Origin: Neptunomonas qingdaonensis
GTDB lineage: Bacteria; Pseudomonadota; Gammaproteobacteria; Pseudomonadales; Balneatricaceae
DNA: 64,000 bases
NCBI RefSeq assembly: GCF_900113275.1
Contig: NZ_FOOU01000005.1
Span: forward strand, 62,001 to 126,000
Direction: 5' to 3'
Notes under the pieces: model-generated
Told to the model about the DNA's origin: nothing
The model's input: only the letters and a program-made list of their open reading frames with translations
Databases searched by the model: none
Shown: one piece after another, positions 17,977-25,755 of the stretch
Position numbering within the stretch: the first letter of the stretch is position 1
How the letters are laid out: every line of letters starts with the position of its first letter
Made by a program: the position numbers and the translations under genes

Positions 17977-18651
17977 TTATCCCGTATATAGATCTTGAAG
18001 GTCTGCTTTATTAAGAGCCGTTTTAACAGAGTGACGATATGTTGCTTCATTGCCGCCCTGTTGGCGGGCCATCTCAGCAAAGCTCATCCCACCCAGGTAA
18101 AGCAGAATTCGAGAGATTTGCTGTTCTTTAAGACCCCTTTGAACAAGCATCCCCTTTACTTTGGGGGCATCTAAACTTGAGTGATTATCTGTCTGCTGGA
18201 TGTGCTGGTCCCAAAAATCCGTGTCATCTGTCTTTTCTGAATTAATTTCGTAGCGCGAGCGCACACCTGATTCCTTCGGCTGTTTCTCACCACTCCCTGC
18301 TGGATCGTGATTATTTTTATCTAAGCTCCAACGGTCGAGGCGTGTTTTGCAGTAATTATTGACCGAAAACTGAAGGTATTTTGATAGCGGGTGGCTAAGA
18401 ATATCTTCGGTTATTGGTTTGCTCGCATCATCCAGTAAAAGTTTGCTCGTCCCCTCGTTTAAGCTTGCTAATAGCTTAACAACGCTATCACTAATCGCGT
18501 CAGCGGCTATTTCTCTAGCTTCACCAGCGGTATATAGCATTGCCCCAAGCTTCCGATCCACCAATTTTGTTGCTCTTTCCTGCATTTTTGGATGTGTAGC
18601 CATCTCACCGAGCCGGTTTTCCACCGCGCGTTTAAGTGTTTTTTCTTCCAT
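17977..18651 (-). CDS. Sigma-70-like helix-turn-helix protein divergent from tnsA
   Basis: 224 aa, charged, no membrane segment. The C-terminal part (~170-218: GLKEQQISRILLYLGGMSFAEMARQQGGNEATYRHSVKTAL) looks like a sigma-factor region 4 helix-turn-helix. The N-terminal half (~30-110) is helical and could be a degenerate region 2 (EAREIAADAISDSVVKLLASLNEG, YLQFSVNNYCKTRLDRW). It may be an unusual ECF-like sigma factor or a transposition regulator. It faces the tnsABC-tniQ operon across a 315-bp shared intergenic region, which suggests it belongs to the element. No anti-sigma gene is adjacent. Confidence 0.55.
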   Translation of the reverse strand: MEEKTLKRAVENRLGEMATHPKMQERATKLVDRKLGAMLYTAGEAREIAADAISDSVVKLLASLNEGTSKLLLDDASKPITEDILSHPLSKYLQFSVNNYCKTRLDRWSLDKNNHDPAGSGEKQPKESGVRSRYEINSEKTDDTDFWDQHIQQTDNHSSLDAPKVKGMLVQRGLKEQQISRILLYLGGMSFAEMARQQGGNEATYRHSVKTALNKADLQDLYTG

Positions 18652-18966
18652 AAACCACCCTAAATCTTACATAACCATAAAAAAACCGTCCTTTTAGAGG
18701 ATAGACCATAAGTACTTATTTTCACCTAAAAAGCATTTTTCGTGAGCAAGATTTATGTTCGAAATAATTAAATGAATAATAATGAAAAATAATATTACGG
18801 ATTCTCGTTGTTTTTTAGTTACTTATAGTGACAGGCCAATAACTGACAGCTGATTGATTTAATATAACGTATATTATGTATATAAATCAATAAGTTATCT
18901 GTTGACTGTATTGTGCTTTACGCCTAGGGTTTATGAACTATCACATCCATATAAGAGGAAATAACA
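18652..18966. promoter_or_regulatory. Divergent intergenic region between the sigma-like gene and tnsA
   Basis: 315 bp, AT-rich. Read leftward it contains two similar units, CTGTCAGTTATTGG and CTGTCACTATAAG, 18 bp apart (plus-strand positions ~18828-18850). These could be transposase-binding sites or operators. A near-palindromic TATAACGTATATTATGTATA lies near 18863-18882. A plausible -35 TTGACT sits at 18902. The region must hold promoters for both directions; the exact sites are inferred. Confidence 0.4.
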
Positions 18967-19584
18967 ATGTTGAAACGTCCCTTAGAACGAACTTCTCCAG
19001 TAAAGAAAATCACAATGTTTTCATCTGTAAAATGCAATCGTGTGTTTTTCTGTGAAAGCGCCTTAGAAGTGAATGCACTGCTGTGGTTGGAGTTTGACGA
19101 CGCGATTACATATTACGAAACACAACCGGATTCTTTCGAGTATTACTTTCAAGGTAGAAAACGGCGTTACACGCCTGACTTGCGTGTGTTCCAGGAAGAA
19201 AAATCTAACCTGGAAGAGATTAAACCGTTTTCAAAGTGCCAGTCAGATGATTTCAAATTGAAATATGGCGCACTTACCCATCTTTTTTCTAGCATGGGTG
19301 AAACACTCAGCCTCACCACCGATCGTGAAGTCTATGTCGGTGATGCAGTGAGTAATTTCCGGCTGTTATATCGATATCTCTCTGAACCACTGAACTCCAA
19401 TCAATTGGATAGATTTCAGGCAAAACATTCGACTATCAACATGTCCTGGGAGGAACTAAAACACCGTCTGCATGAATGTCGTTATCCACCCACATTTGCT
19501 TTTCAACTACTTGCGTATGGGTATCTTGATTACGACTATTTGAAACACATTTCAAATGCCATGGAGGTCACGTCAGCATCATGA
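18967..19584 (+). CDS. tnsA: TnsA-like endonuclease subunit of Tn7-like transposase
   Basis: 205 aa. The restriction-endonuclease-fold signature is visible: Glu30/Glu34 in CESALEVNALLWLEFDD, Asp71 in RRYTPDLRV and Lys86 in LEEIKPF, the E-D-K catalytic set of TnsA. TnsA cuts the 5' ends of the element so that transposition is cut-and-paste; without it related elements form cointegrates. The GAGGAAATAACA before the ATG gives a ribosome binding site. The stop overlaps the tnsB start (ATGA). The C-terminal part (~140-200) would contact TnsB/TnsC. Confidence 0.85.
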   Translation: MLKRPLERTSPVKKITMFSSVKCNRVFFCESALEVNALLWLEFDDAITYYETQPDSFEYYFQGRKRRYTPDLRVFQEEKSNLEEIKPFSKCQSDDFKLKYGALTHLFSSMGETLSLTTDREVYVGDAVSNFRLLYRYLSEPLNSNQLDRFQAKHSTINMSWEELKHRLHECRYPPTFAFQLLAYGYLDYDYLKHISNAMEVTSAS

Positions 19585-21554
19585 AGCAGATTTTCGCACC
19601 CAACAGTCGTGTATGTCTGCAAGGTCGCATGGCAAACCTTTTTCCCGCCGGCACTGATCAAATGGCCGTCGTATACGACGACGGCCCTGGCACCGTAGTG
19701 ACGCGGCATGCACTGCATAATGCACTGGCAAATAATCAGCTGCATGCCGTTGAAGATGAGCCCCCGGCTTTCTTCAGTGAGACACTGTTGGATGAGCAAA
19801 AACAGTGGGAATTAACCCGCAAGGTTGCTTATGTTGCAGATGCACAGAAATTACCGAATCACCGATCCAAGCGTGTCATTGAGGGCTCTATGCGCAAAAC
19901 AGCCCAACGCATTGGTGATTTAAAGCCGCCCAAGAGCTGGAACACCGTTTACAAATGGATCAAAAAAGCTGAAACCATTGGAAAAGACGCTAATCCTAAA
20001 ATTGGATTAGCGGCGCAGCAACGTAAAAATGATTCTCGCATCTCTGAAGAAGTGGAAAACCTTATGCGGGATGTCATTGACGATGTTTGGATGCAACTAG
20101 ATCAAAAATCAAGAATGCATGCTTATAAAATATTTCGTCACTATTACTTTGAACACTTCAACGAAGATATTGGGATGCGTATGAAAAGTACATTTTACAA
20201 CCGTATTAAGCGGCTCTGTCCGATCGACGTCGTAGGAAGCCGAGAAGGCCCCCGGTCTGCAAAAGCGTTGATGCGTGCAGCATTAGATGAAATTCTCGCA
20301 CATAACATACTTGATTTAGTGCAGTTAGATGCGCTGCACCTGCAAGTTGGCTTGCTAGATGACGATGGCAACTTTCTAGGATACCCGGTCGTTCATTTTG
20401 CAATTGATGTTTATTCACGAGCAATTTTAGGGTTTTCAATAGAGATCGGTAGTGAATCAGCCGCCGGCGTCGTTGAGTGCCTGAAGAACGCTTTTCGGGT
20501 CAAAATCCATAGCTCGGACCATCCCTACACGGTAAATGTATGGATCATGTTCGGTAAACCCTTCATGGTCGGCAATGATGGCGGCGCTGCATATATGGCA
20601 CAGACTGTCGGCGGGCTTTTAGCCGCTATGAGGATTCAACGCCAAGCAAATGAGACGAGAACTCCTTGGTTAAATGGCGTTATTGAACGATTCAATGGCA
20701 CGTGCAGGACTCAATTCGCAGATCATTTACCGGGTTATATTGGTAAACGATCTAACCCGAAAGGCCACGATATCACATTAGAAAAAGCGGCAACCCTCAC
20801 TCTTTCTGAATTCGAAGAGCAACTTACGCGTTACATCGTCGACGACTACAACCAGGCCCCTCATTCGCATCATTTCGGACGTTCTCCTCATAATGTCTGG
20901 GCTGAAGCCGCTGAAATGATGCCGCCGGTTGAACCCGCAGGGCTCGAGTTTGCAATGCGTTTTCGTGGTAATTGGATTGAACCTACATATGACCTTACGA
21001 ACGGATTACGTATTAAAAACATTTGGTACAACGACGAATGCTTGAAGCAGATATATTCCGATAAAAAAAGGGATCAGAAAAGTGGCCCTATAAAAATGCA
21101 CTGTTTGTATAACCCTGGAGACATCTCTCAAATCACAGTAATGCACGGGGATGAATTGTTTGTAGTGACCTGCGGACGCACTAAGAACATTCCTGTTTTT
21201 GAAGGTATGTCGCTTGCGGAATACGACGCTAAGCGGAAGCGTGCCATCCGGTTAGCAGAAGATGAGAACAATGCGACTAACTCGCATGTCGATTTTGGTG
21301 TATGGCAGCATACTCAGAGCAACGCTGAGGCATCTCCAGTCAAGCCTAAGCCATCAGGTGTCACAAGACGTCAACCTCAGGCTCCCGTAACTGAAAACAC
21401 GAAAACAGTGCAGGCAGTCCAAATTGCGCAGCATCAGCAGCTCCCGACGGAACCCGAGCAAGATATTGAAGCCGACGAGGATGATCAAATTTCAACGAAT
21501 CCGTATGCACTAGCCATTCAGCAGTCTAAAAATGGAGAACCTAACGATGAGTAA
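19581..21554 (+). CDS. tnsB: TnsB-like DDE transposase (Mu/retroviral integrase family)
   Basis: 657 aa. An N-terminal DNA-binding region (~1-230) includes helix-turn-helix segments near 75-135. An rve-type integrase core follows with the catalytic triad Asp250 (VQLDALH), Asp333 (VGNDGGAAY) and Glu369 (NGVIERFNGTC). Then come a beta-barrel region (~430-540) and a flexible Pro/Gln-rich C-terminal tail (~570-657) ending near a short hydrophobic stretch, where TnsB proteins contact TnsC. It makes the 3'-end cuts and strand transfer. The catalytic core looks intact. Starts within the tnsA stop codon; its end overlaps the tnsC start. Confidence 0.88.
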   Translation: MKQIFAPNSRVCLQGRMANLFPAGTDQMAVVYDDGPGTVVTRHALHNALANNQLHAVEDEPPAFFSETLLDEQKQWELTRKVAYVADAQKLPNHRSKRVIEGSMRKTAQRIGDLKPPKSWNTVYKWIKKAETIGKDANPKIGLAAQQRKNDSRISEEVENLMRDVIDDVWMQLDQKSRMHAYKIFRHYYFEHFNEDIGMRMKSTFYNRIKRLCPIDVVGSREGPRSAKALMRAALDEILAHNILDLVQLDALHLQVGLLDDDGNFLGYPVVHFAIDVYSRAILGFSIEIGSESAAGVVECLKNAFRVKIHSSDHPYTVNVWIMFGKPFMVGNDGGAAYMAQTVGGLLAAMRIQRQANETRTPWLNGVIERFNGTCRTQFADHLPGYIGKRSNPKGHDITLEKAATLTLSEFEEQLTRYIVDDYNQAPHSHHFGRSPHNVWAEAAEMMPPVEPAGLEFAMRFRGNWIEPTYDLTNGLRIKNIWYNDECLKQIYSDKKRDQKSGPIKMHCLYNPGDISQITVMHGDELFVVTCGRTKNIPVFEGMSLAEYDAKRKRAIRLAEDENNATNSHVDFGVWQHTQSNAEASPVKPKPSGVTRRQPQAPVTENTKTVQAVQIAQHQQLPTEPEQDIEADEDDQISTNPYALAIQQSKNGEPNDE

Positions 21555-22470
21555 TCTCACTCTGGCGATGAAAAACAAACCTGAAACGATCAATTTTGAG
21601 GAAGGGACAGTGGAACACCCGCTGTTTGAACAAGCGTTGATGGCAATCAACAGTATTCATCGCACGCACAGCAGTAATGCCAAAGGGATGATACTCACCG
21701 GAGAACCTGGACTCGGAAAGACACGCTTGATTCAGCATTACCGAGACCTTGTCGGCCGGATAAATGATGATATCAGGGATTATCGAACTGTATTGATTGT
21801 CGAGACCCCTGCTATTCGCCGCGTCAGAGACTTCTACGAAGCTATGCTTGATGCACTGGGTGAATCTGATCCCAGCGCAGGAACGAACGGTGCAAAAAAA
21901 GACAGAATTAAACGACTGTTCGATACACAAGGAGTTGAGCTGGTGGTGTTTGATGAAGCTCATAACCTTTTGCCGGGCCGAGGTGAAGGCTTAACTAGCA
22001 CCATCGCCAATACCATTAAAATGCTGATGAACTTGCTCAAGCGGCCAATGATTATGGCGGGTGAGCCTGATACCGTAATTTTGAAGAATGACCACCCGGC
22101 CATAAAGAGTAGGTTTTCAGGTGTATTTACGATGGCAGCGATGAATTGCTCGACACCAGAGGATATTAAGTATTTTCAGAACTACTTGAAGGAAATAGAG
22201 CTGCTCATGGTTGTGCCTACCATTCCTCTCAATGGTGAAATCATGGTGTTAAGAATGTATCTCGCGACGGGTGGAATACCCCGGGAAATTAGAAAATTGA
22301 TTGTATCAACGATGGAGTTTTCTGATCTGAGTCAGCGATTAACATTAGAAAATTACGCCTTGGGGTTTGATATTGAAGGCTCTAACCCTCTGGGATTAAA
22401 ATTCAATCCGTTCCGCGCCCAAATGAGAAAAGTTCGTAATTATTTGGCTAATAAGGCTAAAAAATTATGA
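21547..22470 (+). CDS. tnsC: TnsC-like AAA+ ATPase, transposition regulator
   Basis: 307 aa from ATG 21547. This start is preferred because a GGAG lies 9 nt upstream; an in-frame ATG at 21532 has no ribosome binding site. Walker A GEPGLGKT at ~52-59 and Walker B VVFDEAH at ~133-139 define an AAA+ ATPase, with a conserved arginine-containing KSRFSG segment downstream. The length is close to TniB/CAST-type TnsC proteins and much shorter than the ~555-aa TnsC of Tn7. It would form filaments or rings on target DNA and link TniQ to TnsAB. Overlaps tnsB at the 5' end and tniQ by 4 nt (ATGA). Confidence 0.88.
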   Translation: MSNLTLAMKNKPETINFEEGTVEHPLFEQALMAINSIHRTHSSNAKGMILTGEPGLGKTRLIQHYRDLVGRINDDIRDYRTVLIVETPAIRRVRDFYEAMLDALGESDPSAGTNGAKKDRIKRLFDTQGVELVVFDEAHNLLPGRGEGLTSTIANTIKMLMNLLKRPMIMAGEPDTVILKNDHPAIKSRFSGVFTMAAMNCSTPEDIKYFQNYLKEIELLMVVPTIPLNGEIMVLRMYLATGGIPREIRKLIVSTMEFSDLSQRLTLENYALGFDIEGSNPLGLKFNPFRAQMRKVRNYLANKAKKL

Positions 22471-23834
22471 AGTTATCAGTCAGAGATAGACCGTTGCCTG
22501 GCGAGTCTTTTGCCGGATACCTAATACGATTGGCAGACTATAACGGCCGCAGAACGGTTAATGAACTACTGGGGCCGATTGGACTCGATGAAAAAGCCAG
22601 CCTTTTCGCTAGTCATCAGCAGGCAATGGAGCATGCGTGCCAGCTGATAGCTCCGATGATCAATTACCCTGTTGAGAGTTTAGTTAACCACTTTCAAGAG
22701 CAGTTTATTAATTCCTGGGTATTTAATGAAACTCGTAAAATCAGGAGTATAACGCTGTCACAGCCCCGAATTTGTATACAATGTTGTGTCCAGGCTGAAG
22801 AACCATTTATCCATAATCATTGGGCTTTACTTCCCGTCACTCATTGCACGCAACATTCAAGTGTACTGATAGATTCCTGCCCTGGTTGTAATACACAACT
22901 TGAGTGGACATTTGACATATTTCGTACATGTAATGCGTGTGGCCTTGATTGGCATGACCACACCACTGAGATTTCTAATATTCCATTTTGGCAACAGGAA
23001 TTTGAAACACTCCTCCAGATTAATAAAAATGAGTTACTTGATTGGCTTGATTCCTTCTGCGAAAAAGTTATCAAGTCTGCACGGCCTCTTGATCAATACC
23101 ACGATGCAATCTATTCAATCCCTGCACAAACGACTAATATTCTAGCTCTCGTTAAGCAAGCGTATGATCCTGATCAGAAGCAGATGGAATGGCCTCCTGA
23201 AGGATTCGTTAAAGCTCGTCGTCTTAAATTACAAGATACCATTAATCAACATATCCGACAGGACGGCTTTGCTCTTGCTCTTGGGATAAAACCAGTTGAT
23301 GTAACCAGTTTGGTGCAATCGAACTTGATCACGCCAATCTATAATTCGCCTGTCGTGCGAGATATGCTTTTTAACATAAGGGATGCTGATAGGCTAATCA
23401 AGAATGTGAAGGTGATTGATTCCTGCCCTGAGGGATATATCGAAGTCAGTGCGGAATCTGGGTTATTGGGATTATACGATGCAAAATATGGGCAGTTACT
23501 TTCAAAGGCAGTTGTTGATGGATCTGTATACCGATTTGTATATAGCAATAATCTCAATTGTATCTATGTTGAGAAAAAAAGGCTGGTTAGCCACCTAGAA
23601 TCTTTACTGGAAGAGAGTTGTGCAGGGTTAATACCCATTCAGCGCGCCTTGCGTATTTTGCGAATATCGCGGGATGAACTGACCGCTCTGATTAAAAATG
23701 GCACCCTTCGGCTTGGACGGCATAGCAGTACGGCCAACCGAATTATTGGAAGCTCTCTTTGGGCCTTTATCAATACTTCTCATTCATCTCTTACAAGAAG
23801 ACAAAATCGCCTTAAATCTTTTGGTATCAGATAA
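22467..23834 (+). CDS. tniQ: TniQ/TnsD-family target-selection protein
   Basis: 455 aa. The N-terminal TniQ domain opens with RDRPLPGESFAGYLIRLAD. The zinc-binding part has CIQCC, then NHWALLPVTHCTQH, SCPGCN and CNACGLDWHD (~98-165), the standard Cys/His pattern. The C-terminal ~250 residues contain further helical segments, including a possible HTH near LRILRISRDELTALIKNGTL. TniQ/TnsD proteins choose the insertion site by binding DNA or by riding on a CRISPR effector. The long C-terminal part argues for direct DNA recognition of an attachment site. Last gene of the operon. Confidence 0.87.
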   Translation: MKLSVRDRPLPGESFAGYLIRLADYNGRRTVNELLGPIGLDEKASLFASHQQAMEHACQLIAPMINYPVESLVNHFQEQFINSWVFNETRKIRSITLSQPRICIQCCVQAEEPFIHNHWALLPVTHCTQHSSVLIDSCPGCNTQLEWTFDIFRTCNACGLDWHDHTTEISNIPFWQQEFETLLQINKNELLDWLDSFCEKVIKSARPLDQYHDAIYSIPAQTTNILALVKQAYDPDQKQMEWPPEGFVKARRLKLQDTINQHIRQDGFALALGIKPVDVTSLVQSNLITPIYNSPVVRDMLFNIRDADRLIKNVKVIDSCPEGYIEVSAESGLLGLYDAKYGQLLSKAVVDGSVYRFVYSNNLNCIYVEKKRLVSHLESLLEESCAGLIPIQRALRILRISRDELTALIKNGTLRLGRHSSTANRIIGSSLWAFINTSHSSLTRRQNRLKSFGIR

Positions 23835-24261
23835 CCCCTATTTGATACATTGTCACAGGCCTTAATTCCCTTCCCTTCCCTTTTCTTATGCTTCATCCCT
23901 CTCTCTATTATTTGCCATCCCTTTTATTAAGTGTTATTTTATTAACAATTGTAAATAAAACCAACTAACTGATTTTTTTAGAGTTTTCGGTAAAGTTTAC
24001 GCTTTAATTGGAAAAAAGGTTGAAGTTTACGCTTGAGCTCTTCAACTTCTAAATTGAGTTTGGAAACACCTCCTCTCTAGCCCCCGCAGAATCTATAAAC
24101 CGAGTTTACGTAAAGTCTGGAATTCACATGTTGTAGGTTTTGATTTCACCTGCAATTTTTTCCACCGATGTGAAACTCGCATTATTGTGTATTCAATCCT
24201 CCTTCATCAGTTGTCCATTGAAATTAGCGTACGCCTCATTCATGGTGACAAAGCCCACTCG

Positions 24262-24321
24262 TGCGGAGAGTCGCTAAGAATTATTTTTTGTGGGTAATCT
24301 ACCGCTCTATGAGATCTGAGA
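24262..24321 (+). repeat. Dispersed repeat, copy R1
   Basis: Divergent copy of the family with consensus TRCGGANAGYTTCGAAGAAT, then a T-run and GGATAAT. It matches in TGCGGAGAG, the TAAGAAT segment, the T-run and GGGTAAT. Confidence 0.4.
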
Positions 24322-24346
24322 CGCTAGTTTCAAAGCACAAATTCCC

Positions 24347-24410
24347 TACGGACAGCTTCGAAGAATAGTTTTTCCTGGATAATATGATGCTGTGTGAAAT
24401 GTGACATCGC
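24347..24410 (+). repeat. Dispersed repeat, copy R2
   Basis: Contains ACGGACAGCTTCGAAGAAT, a T-run and CTGGATAAT, and shares a CTTGTC-containing tail with R3. Confidence 0.55.
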
Positions 24411-24532
24411 TTGTCTATCCGGCTAATTTGTCACGATTCGATACACTGGGCTTCTAAGGATTTCCCTCAGCGTCTGTCGGAAATGTCACCTAGCTATACG
24501 CAGACTAAACGCTTCTGTTTTTTCGTGACTGA

Positions 24533-24600
24533 TGCGGAGAGTTTCGAAGAATGTTTTTTCCAGACTAATCACCATTAGATGTAACGTGCATTTGGCTTGT
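24533..24600 (+). repeat. Dispersed repeat, copy R3
   Basis: Contains GCGGAGAGTTTCGAAGAAT, a T-run and a GATGTAACG segment that is also found in copy R4 at 38.1 kb. Confidence 0.55.
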
Positions 24601-25219
24601 CATCTATCGACGCCATGCTAGAAAACACATTAAAAATGTAATTAATATGTATTATGTATCGATATATATGTACTTTTAATACAGATTTAGGTTTTGTATG
24701 CCTTCTTATGTTACCTATTATCATGATGGTTATTTATAATTTTGGATTAGCATATTAAACACTTAAAGTGCGTAATTTACTGTTGCTAGCAGTATTTCCA
24801 TCTGAGTGACACACGGCTTTTTAGAGTTGCTAATGAACTTTATCTTGCAGCTATGAGTATTTAGTTATGTTAATTATCGATAAATCATTATAAATAACTG
24901 ATATTTAAGTAATTTTTTAATATTTTCCATGAAATAAGAAGTTGCATATTAGGAAGTGGATTGCTTCTTTATCCTATCACCGGTCACCCTTGTATTCTCC
25001 CCTGCTCTATTAGCGCGTTATGTGGAAATAGGAGAAATCACAAAATAAATATAGAAGCCAAGGATGATGTGTTTGATTTTCTATAGCCAGAAGGAAAAAA
25101 CGCAAGTTAATACAGGCTGCTTTTAACTCGCTGTACGTGAAATCTGGCAGCTGTCGACCCGAAGCTGACATCATTGCATTTGTCTTTCGATCATGTCTGA
25201 CCCACATCAGTCATCAGTA

Positions 25220-25261
25220 TTGACTTGTTGTTAACAACATAATAATCTGTTGTTAACAACA
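25220..25261 (+). promoter_or_regulatory. Promoter with two palindromic operators before the R-M regulator
   Basis: -35 TTGACT at 25220-25225 and -10 TAATCT at 25243-25248 with 17-bp spacing. Two identical perfect palindromes TGTTGTTAACAACA at 25226-25239 and 25248-25261 lie 22 bp apart centre to centre, two helical turns on the same face. One fills the spacer and the other begins in the -10 box. This layout would let the downstream HTH protein repress its own operon. Confidence 0.75.
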
Positions 25262-25278
25262 AGAATGGATTCATAGCA

Positions 25279-25755
25279 ATGCAATATTCACCGGGGCAGT
25301 TACGTAAAGCAGTAGGTCTTAGCCCTGAAGCATACAGACATTGGAAGACAGTACTGCCTTCACTTTCTTCGATCAATGGTCATTCAGCTAAGTTTCTTAT
25401 AGGTGACATACTGGCCATAGCGATTCTAAAGCGCTTGACTGATATTTGCTCAATAAAAATAGGAAGCTTATCTGGCATATCTGAAGCTTTGTTTGATTTG
25501 TGTAACAGCGTATCTCTCGATGAGCTGGAACCTCTGATCCTTCTGATTGATTTGAAAAACAACACTTGTTCAACGTCACGATTACTAGACAAACAAATTA
25601 GTGCAGATGTGCTAATTGTTATCCCTCTCGTAGTTGTCATAGATGAATTGCGTGCTGACATAATGGAAATGCAAAATGAATATGCCCAAGGACAACTAAT
25701 ATTAGCAATGCCGTCCTCTAGCGCTGATCACTTAGTGGTAAGTGAGGGTAGATAA
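25279..25755 (+). CDS. MerR-like HTH regulator of the R-M-type cassette
   Basis: 158 aa. The N-terminal ~60 residues (YSPGQLRKAVGLSPEAYRHWKTVLPSL, then KFLIGDILAIAILKRLTD) resemble a MerR-type winged HTH with its following helix. The rest is a helical/hydrophobic sensor-like domain without recognised ligand motif. No strong ribosome binding site is seen. It begins ~18 nt after the second palindromic operator and its stop overlaps the methyltransferase start (TAATG). It probably autoregulates the cassette so that modification and restriction stay balanced after transfer. Confidence 0.65.
   Translation: MQYSPGQLRKAVGLSPEAYRHWKTVLPSLSSINGHSAKFLIGDILAIAILKRLTDICSIKIGSLSGISEALFDLCNSVSLDELEPLILLIDLKNNTCSTSRLLDKQISADVLIVIPLVVVIDELRADIMEMQNEYAQGQLILAMPSSSADHLVVSEGR

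Larger units (their letters stand above)
18967..23834 (+). mobile_element. Tn7-like transposition module tnsA-tnsB-tnsC-tniQ
   Basis: Four overlapping genes encoding a TnsA-type endonuclease, DDE transposase, AAA+ regulator and TniQ targeting protein form a complete cut-and-paste Tn7-like/Tn6022-like machinery. The small TnsC and single TniQ resemble elements related to Tn5053 and CRISPR-associated transposons, but no cas genes or CRISPR repeats accompany them here. By analogy with Tn7, one end should lie upstream of tnsA or of the sigma-like gene, and the other end beyond cargo downstream of tniQ. The boundaries were not identified. Confidence 0.85.
23835..25219. other. 1.4-kb AT-rich non-coding stretch with repeats
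   Basis: No supported ORF. Contents: two AAGTTTACGCTT copies exactly 30 bp apart (23993, 24023) plus a related GAGTTTACGTAAAG near 24102; a GTTGAAG/CTTCAAC inverted repeat at 24019-24046; three copies of a ~60-bp imperfect repeat at 24262, 24347 and 24533; several TGTCA/TGACA motifs; and a protein-like fragment on the minus strand at 25055-25115. It may include a transposon end, a regulatory RNA or decayed DNA. Confidence 0.5.

Noticed and set aside
21532-21546. Upstream ATG for tnsC
   Set aside because: The GGAG at 21534-21537 serves the ATG at 21547; nothing serves the upstream one.
23835-25278. CRISPR array or atypical guide RNA locus beside tniQ
   Set aside because: The repeats seen are irregularly spaced (85 and 186 bp, or 30 bp only twice) and no cas gene is present, so an array cannot be supported.
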